A stretch of 8,493 nucleotides of DNA from an uncultured Clostridia bacterium (GTDB lineage: Bacteria; Bacillota; Clostridia; Christensenellales; Aristaeellaceae), in the NCBI GenBank assembly GCA_945877525.1, contig CAMDVP010000131.1:1-8493 (forward strand), read 5' to 3'. Made by a program: the position numbers and the translations under genes. Each line of letters begins with the position of its first letter. The first letter of the stretch is position 1. Below the pieces are notes generated by a model, which was not told where the DNA came from, searched no databases, and was given only the letters and a program-made list of their open reading frames with translations. This document shows, one piece after another, positions 6,394 to 8,493 of this stretch.

Positions 6394-6966
6394 TCACGAT
6401 TCCTCACTGAGCAGGATGGCGTCCATTTGGCCTGCTTCCTCCACGGGCAGGGAGGTATTGATGCGCCGCAGCAGCTTCCGCAGTACAGGCACCAGCAGTG
6501 TCAGCACAGCGCCTGCCCCAACAATCAGGCGATGCACTCCCAGCATGTCAAAGGCCCGGGTGATGTACCGCGTGCTGGCGTCCACTGTGATGGGGTTGTC
6601 CGTGCGGGTCAGAGCGCGGGTGATGCATCCGCGATAATAGGTATCGCAGCAGATCAGGATGCCCAGCATGGCAAACATCAAAACCAGCATGGGAATGTTG
6701 GTTTTCTTCCGGTGCGGATAGGCGTTGAGGAAGCATACGAAGGAAAGCAGCGAAAACAGCATCGTGCAGAAGCCGCTCAGCCCCATGCCGCTCAGCTGCA
6801 GCTTGGCGGTGGTGTTGGACACATGGGTCAGGTTCAGCGAGTAATACAGAAAGCCGGCGGCCAGCACCAGCATGGGAATGGTCTGGGGCTTGCGCTTGAG
6901 GGAAACCAGCGTCTCGCGGATAAATTCCTTCACGCCGCCGTGCTGCTTTTTGCCCTTGGTGGTCAT
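6394..6966 (-). CDS. Unrecognised integral membrane protein, 190 residues
   Basis: No named family was recognised. A basic N-terminus with FIRETLVSLKRKPQTIP (15-31) is followed by hydrophobic segments at about 31-46, 60-82, 90-109 and 143-163, so four membrane helices are likely. A polar stretch between helices 3 and 4 (TYYRGCITRALTRTDNPIT, 109-127) and a short acidic tail (LPVEEAGQMDAILLSEES, 173-190) are notable. The first loop contains LNLTHVSNTTAKLQLSGMG (44-62). The start at 6966 is supported by AAAGGAGG 7 bases upstream; the stop of the preceding ATPase gene (TGA) is fused to that site. The next gene begins 4 bases after this stop. There is no EAA motif and no solute-binding domain, so it is not an ordinary sugar ABC permease. 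Its fixed place directly behind a MalK-type ATPase suggests it works with that transporter, which is inference. Confidence 0.87.
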   Translation of the reverse strand: MTTKGKKQHGGVKEFIRETLVSLKRKPQTIPMLVLAAGFLYYSLNLTHVSNTTAKLQLSGMGLSGFCTMLFSLLSFVCFLNAYPHRKKTNIPMLVLMFAMLGILICCDTYYRGCITRALTRTDNPITVDASTRYITRAFDMLGVHRLIVGAGAVLTLLVPVLRKLLRRINTSLPVEEAGQMDAILLSEES

Positions 6967-6980
6967 GGCTCTCCCTCCTT

Positions 6981-8054
6981 TCAGCGAATGGCGTTGGTAG
7001 TGTCCTTATCGAAGAAGTGACAGCGGGTGAAGCGAACCTTCACCCTGTCCCCGGCCTTGTAGTCGCACCAGCCCCGGAGCTTGCAGGTAATCTGCGCGTC
7101 CTGGGTGTTCTCCCCACGGAGCCGTCCGTGCACCAGGGTGTTCATACCAAGATTCTCATTGGAGAAAACCTGCACGTCGATATCGCCGCCCGCCTCAATG
7201 TTTTCCGGACGGACACCCAGGACGATTTCCTTGCCGCGGTAGTCCTTCAGCAGGGCCTGCTGCTCCACGGCTAGCGGATGGCGGAAATAGCGGCTTTCCA
7301 ACGCATCCTCCGTCACGCGGACGGTAAAGAAATTCATGGGCGGCAGGCCGATGAAGCTTGCCACGAACAGGTTGGCCGGGGTGTCGTACAGTTCCAGGGG
7401 CGTGCCCACCTGCTGTACATGCCCCATGGACATACACGCGATTCGGTCGGCCAGGGTCAAGGCCTCAGTCTGGTCGTGGGTCACATAGAGCATGGTGGCG
7501 TTCATGCGCTTGTGCAGGAGGAGAATTTCCCGGCGGGTGGCGCCGCGGAGCTTTGCATCCAGGTTGGACAGGGGCTCGTCAAACAGGAAAACCTTGGGGT
7601 TGCGCACGATGGCCCGGCCCATGGCCACGCGCTGGCGCTGGCCGCCGGAAAGCTGCTTGGGCTTTTTGTTCAGCTGATCCGTCAGACCAAGGATTTCCGC
7701 CGCGGCCAGTACCTTTTTGTGGATAACGTTGGGATCCTCCTTGCGCAGCGTCAGGGAGAAGGCCATGTTCTCATATACGGTCATGTGGCCGTAAAGGGCA
7801 TAGTTCTGGAACACCATGGCCATGTCACGGTCTTTGGCGGGGGCGGAGGTGATGTCCTTGCCATCCAGCAGCAGCTTGCCGGAGGAAATGTCCTCCAGAC
7901 CCGCAACCATGCGCAGCGTCGTTGACTTGCCGCAGCCAGACGGTCCTACCAGAACGATAAACTCGCCGTCTTTCACCTCGAGGTTGAAGTCAAACACGGC
8001 CTGCACCTTGTTGTCGTAAATCTTGTCCAGATGCTGTAAGCTGATGTTTGCCAT
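6981..8054 (-). CDS. Carbohydrate ABC transporter ATPase (MalK/UgpC/MsmX type) within the GH105 operon
   Basis: A 357-residue sugar-importer ATPase, paralogous to the one at 2642-3721. Motifs fall at the same residue numbers: Walker A GPSGCGKST (37-45), Q-loop Gln83, signature LSGGQ (135-139), Walker B VFLFDE (155-160), SNLD (163-166) and His193. The C-terminal domain starts near FIGLPPMNFF (234-243), has LGVRPENI (279-286), and ends in a TOBE segment finishing with HFFDKDTTNAIR (346-357), the family's usual ending. Start support: AAAGGAG 8 bases upstream of the ATG, with the stop of the preceding membrane protein gene (TAA) overlapping it. The gene is followed 14 bases later by two small membrane protein genes and then the hydrolase, not by MalF/MalG-type permeases. 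Those partners, and a binding protein, may lie upstream of the window. The substrate is probably a pectin-derived oligosaccharide, judged from the operon only. Confidence 0.95.
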   Translation of the reverse strand: MANISLQHLDKIYDNKVQAVFDFNLEVKDGEFIVLVGPSGCGKSTTLRMVAGLEDISSGKLLLDGKDITSAPAKDRDMAMVFQNYALYGHMTVYENMAFSLTLRKEDPNVIHKKVLAAAEILGLTDQLNKKPKQLSGGQRQRVAMGRAIVRNPKVFLFDEPLSNLDAKLRGATRREILLLHKRMNATMLYVTHDQTEALTLADRIACMSMGHVQQVGTPLELYDTPANLFVASFIGLPPMNFFTVRVTEDALESRYFRHPLAVEQQALLKDYRGKEIVLGVRPENIEAGGDIDVQVFSNENLGMNTLVHGRLRGENTQDAQITCKLRGWCDYKAGDRVKVRFTRCHFFDKDTTNAIR

Positions 8055-8066
8055 GGGGCATCTCCT

Positions 8067-8493
8067 TTACGCCTTCTCCAGGAGAGAAGCATTGTAGGCG
8101 CTGAGCCTGCGGCTGCGCTGCACGGCTGCCACACCCGCTGCCAGGCAGCACACGGCGGACAGACACAGAAGGACAATCACCAGAATAAACTGGGAGGTTT
8201 CCATGACGGGCACCTCAACCACCTTTTTCAGCACGGGATCGCTGCGCTTGGTCAGAGCGGTGTGAGCCATCATGGGCAGGATGAAAATCCGTGCGATCTG
8301 TCCCACACCCAGCCCCAACAGCATGTAGCCGTAACCGATCTTGTAGCTCTTGACACCCTCGGAGGCGAGGAAGGAAATCAGCATGAACACCAGGTTGTAT
8401 ACGATGGACAGCCCGATCAGCCAGGTGTAGTACCAGTTGCCCACATCAGATTCGTAGATGCTGACGAAATACAATACATCAAAGAGAATGGCC
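8067..8493 (-). CDS. Unrecognised multi-pass membrane protein, partial (N-terminus beyond the window)
   Basis: The reading frame is open to the window edge, so only the last 142 or so residues are seen. An in-frame TTG at 8474 is not a convincing start because hydrophobic coding sequence continues upstream of it (ending AILFDVLYFV). Counting from the first visible residue, hydrophobic segments lie at about 22-43 (WLIGLSIVYNLVFMLISF), 51-74 (GYGYMLLGLGVGQIARIFI) and 99-122 (FILVIVLLCLSAVCCLAAG). The 25 residues before the last segment are polar (KRSDPVLKKVVEVPVMET), and the C-terminal tail is basic and short. No EAA loop is visible. The stop TAA is fused to the ribosome binding site of the following ATPase gene, 12 bases before its ATG, so the two are almost surely co-transcribed. 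The family is not recognised; no function is assigned. Confidence 0.8.
   Translation of the reverse strand, partial: AILFDVLYFVSIYESDVGNWYYTWLIGLSIVYNLVFMLISFLASEGVKSYKIGYGYMLLGLGVGQIARIFILPMMAHTALTKRSDPVLKKVVEVPVMETSQFILVIVLLCLSAVCCLAAGVAAVQRSRRLSAYNASLLEKA

Noticed and set aside
3291..7652. A 29-base identical stretch at 3291-3319 and 7624-7652, considered as a possible repeat element.
   Set aside because: It encodes the conserved ABC signature region (LSGGQRQRVA) in two paralogous ATPases, so identity is explained by protein conservation and shared codon use.
7278..7925. A 215-codon plus-strand open frame opposite the sugar ATPase gene.
   Set aside because: It is a shadow of a strongly conserved ATPase; no ribosome binding site, promoter or domain supports it.

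Overview
The window looks like a chromosomal region of a GC-rich Gram-positive gut-type Clostridia (Christensenellales/Oscillospirales-like). This placement is an inference from strong AGGAGG-type ribosome binding sites, GC-rich codon use, MsmK/UgpC-type sugar ATPases, and an AraC regulator next to a pectin-type hydrolase. It rests on general impression and is low confidence. No RNA genes, transposases, CRISPR arrays or phage genes were seen. Almost everything lies on the minus strand, so the window reads most naturally from right to left.

Right part (8493 down to 4599, minus strand): one apparent operon of five genes. They are the C-terminal part of a multi-pass membrane protein cut by the window edge, a MalK/UgpC-type sugar ABC ATPase, two small unrecognised membrane proteins, and a cytoplasmic GH105 unsaturated rhamnogalacturonyl hydrolase. 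Gaps are 4 to 27 bases, and two stop codons are fused to the next Shine-Dalgarno sequence. The operon promoter is outside the window. The likely theme is uptake and intracellular cleavage of unsaturated pectin (rhamnogalacturonan) oligosaccharides. The three membrane proteins are the least explained part.

Middle part (4615 down to 2506): an AraC-family regulator with a cupin sensor domain (plus strand) has a clear sigma-A-type promoter. It is divergent from a second, stand-alone MalK/UgpC-type ATPase (minus strand) that ends in its own intrinsic terminator. The regulator's 3' end overlaps the 3' end of the hydrolase gene tail to tail by 17 bases. The lone ATPase has no permease or binding protein beside it, so it may be a shared ATPase of the MsmX/MsmK kind.

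Left part (2472 down to 20): a complete polar amino acid ABC importer in the order binding protein, permease, ATPase. It has a near-consensus promoter, an inverted repeat over the predicted transcription start (possible operator), and an 11-bp stem-loop between the binding protein and permease genes that probably sets their relative expression. The binding protein has no lipobox cysteine and carries Val where the family usually has the ligand carboxylate-binding Arg.
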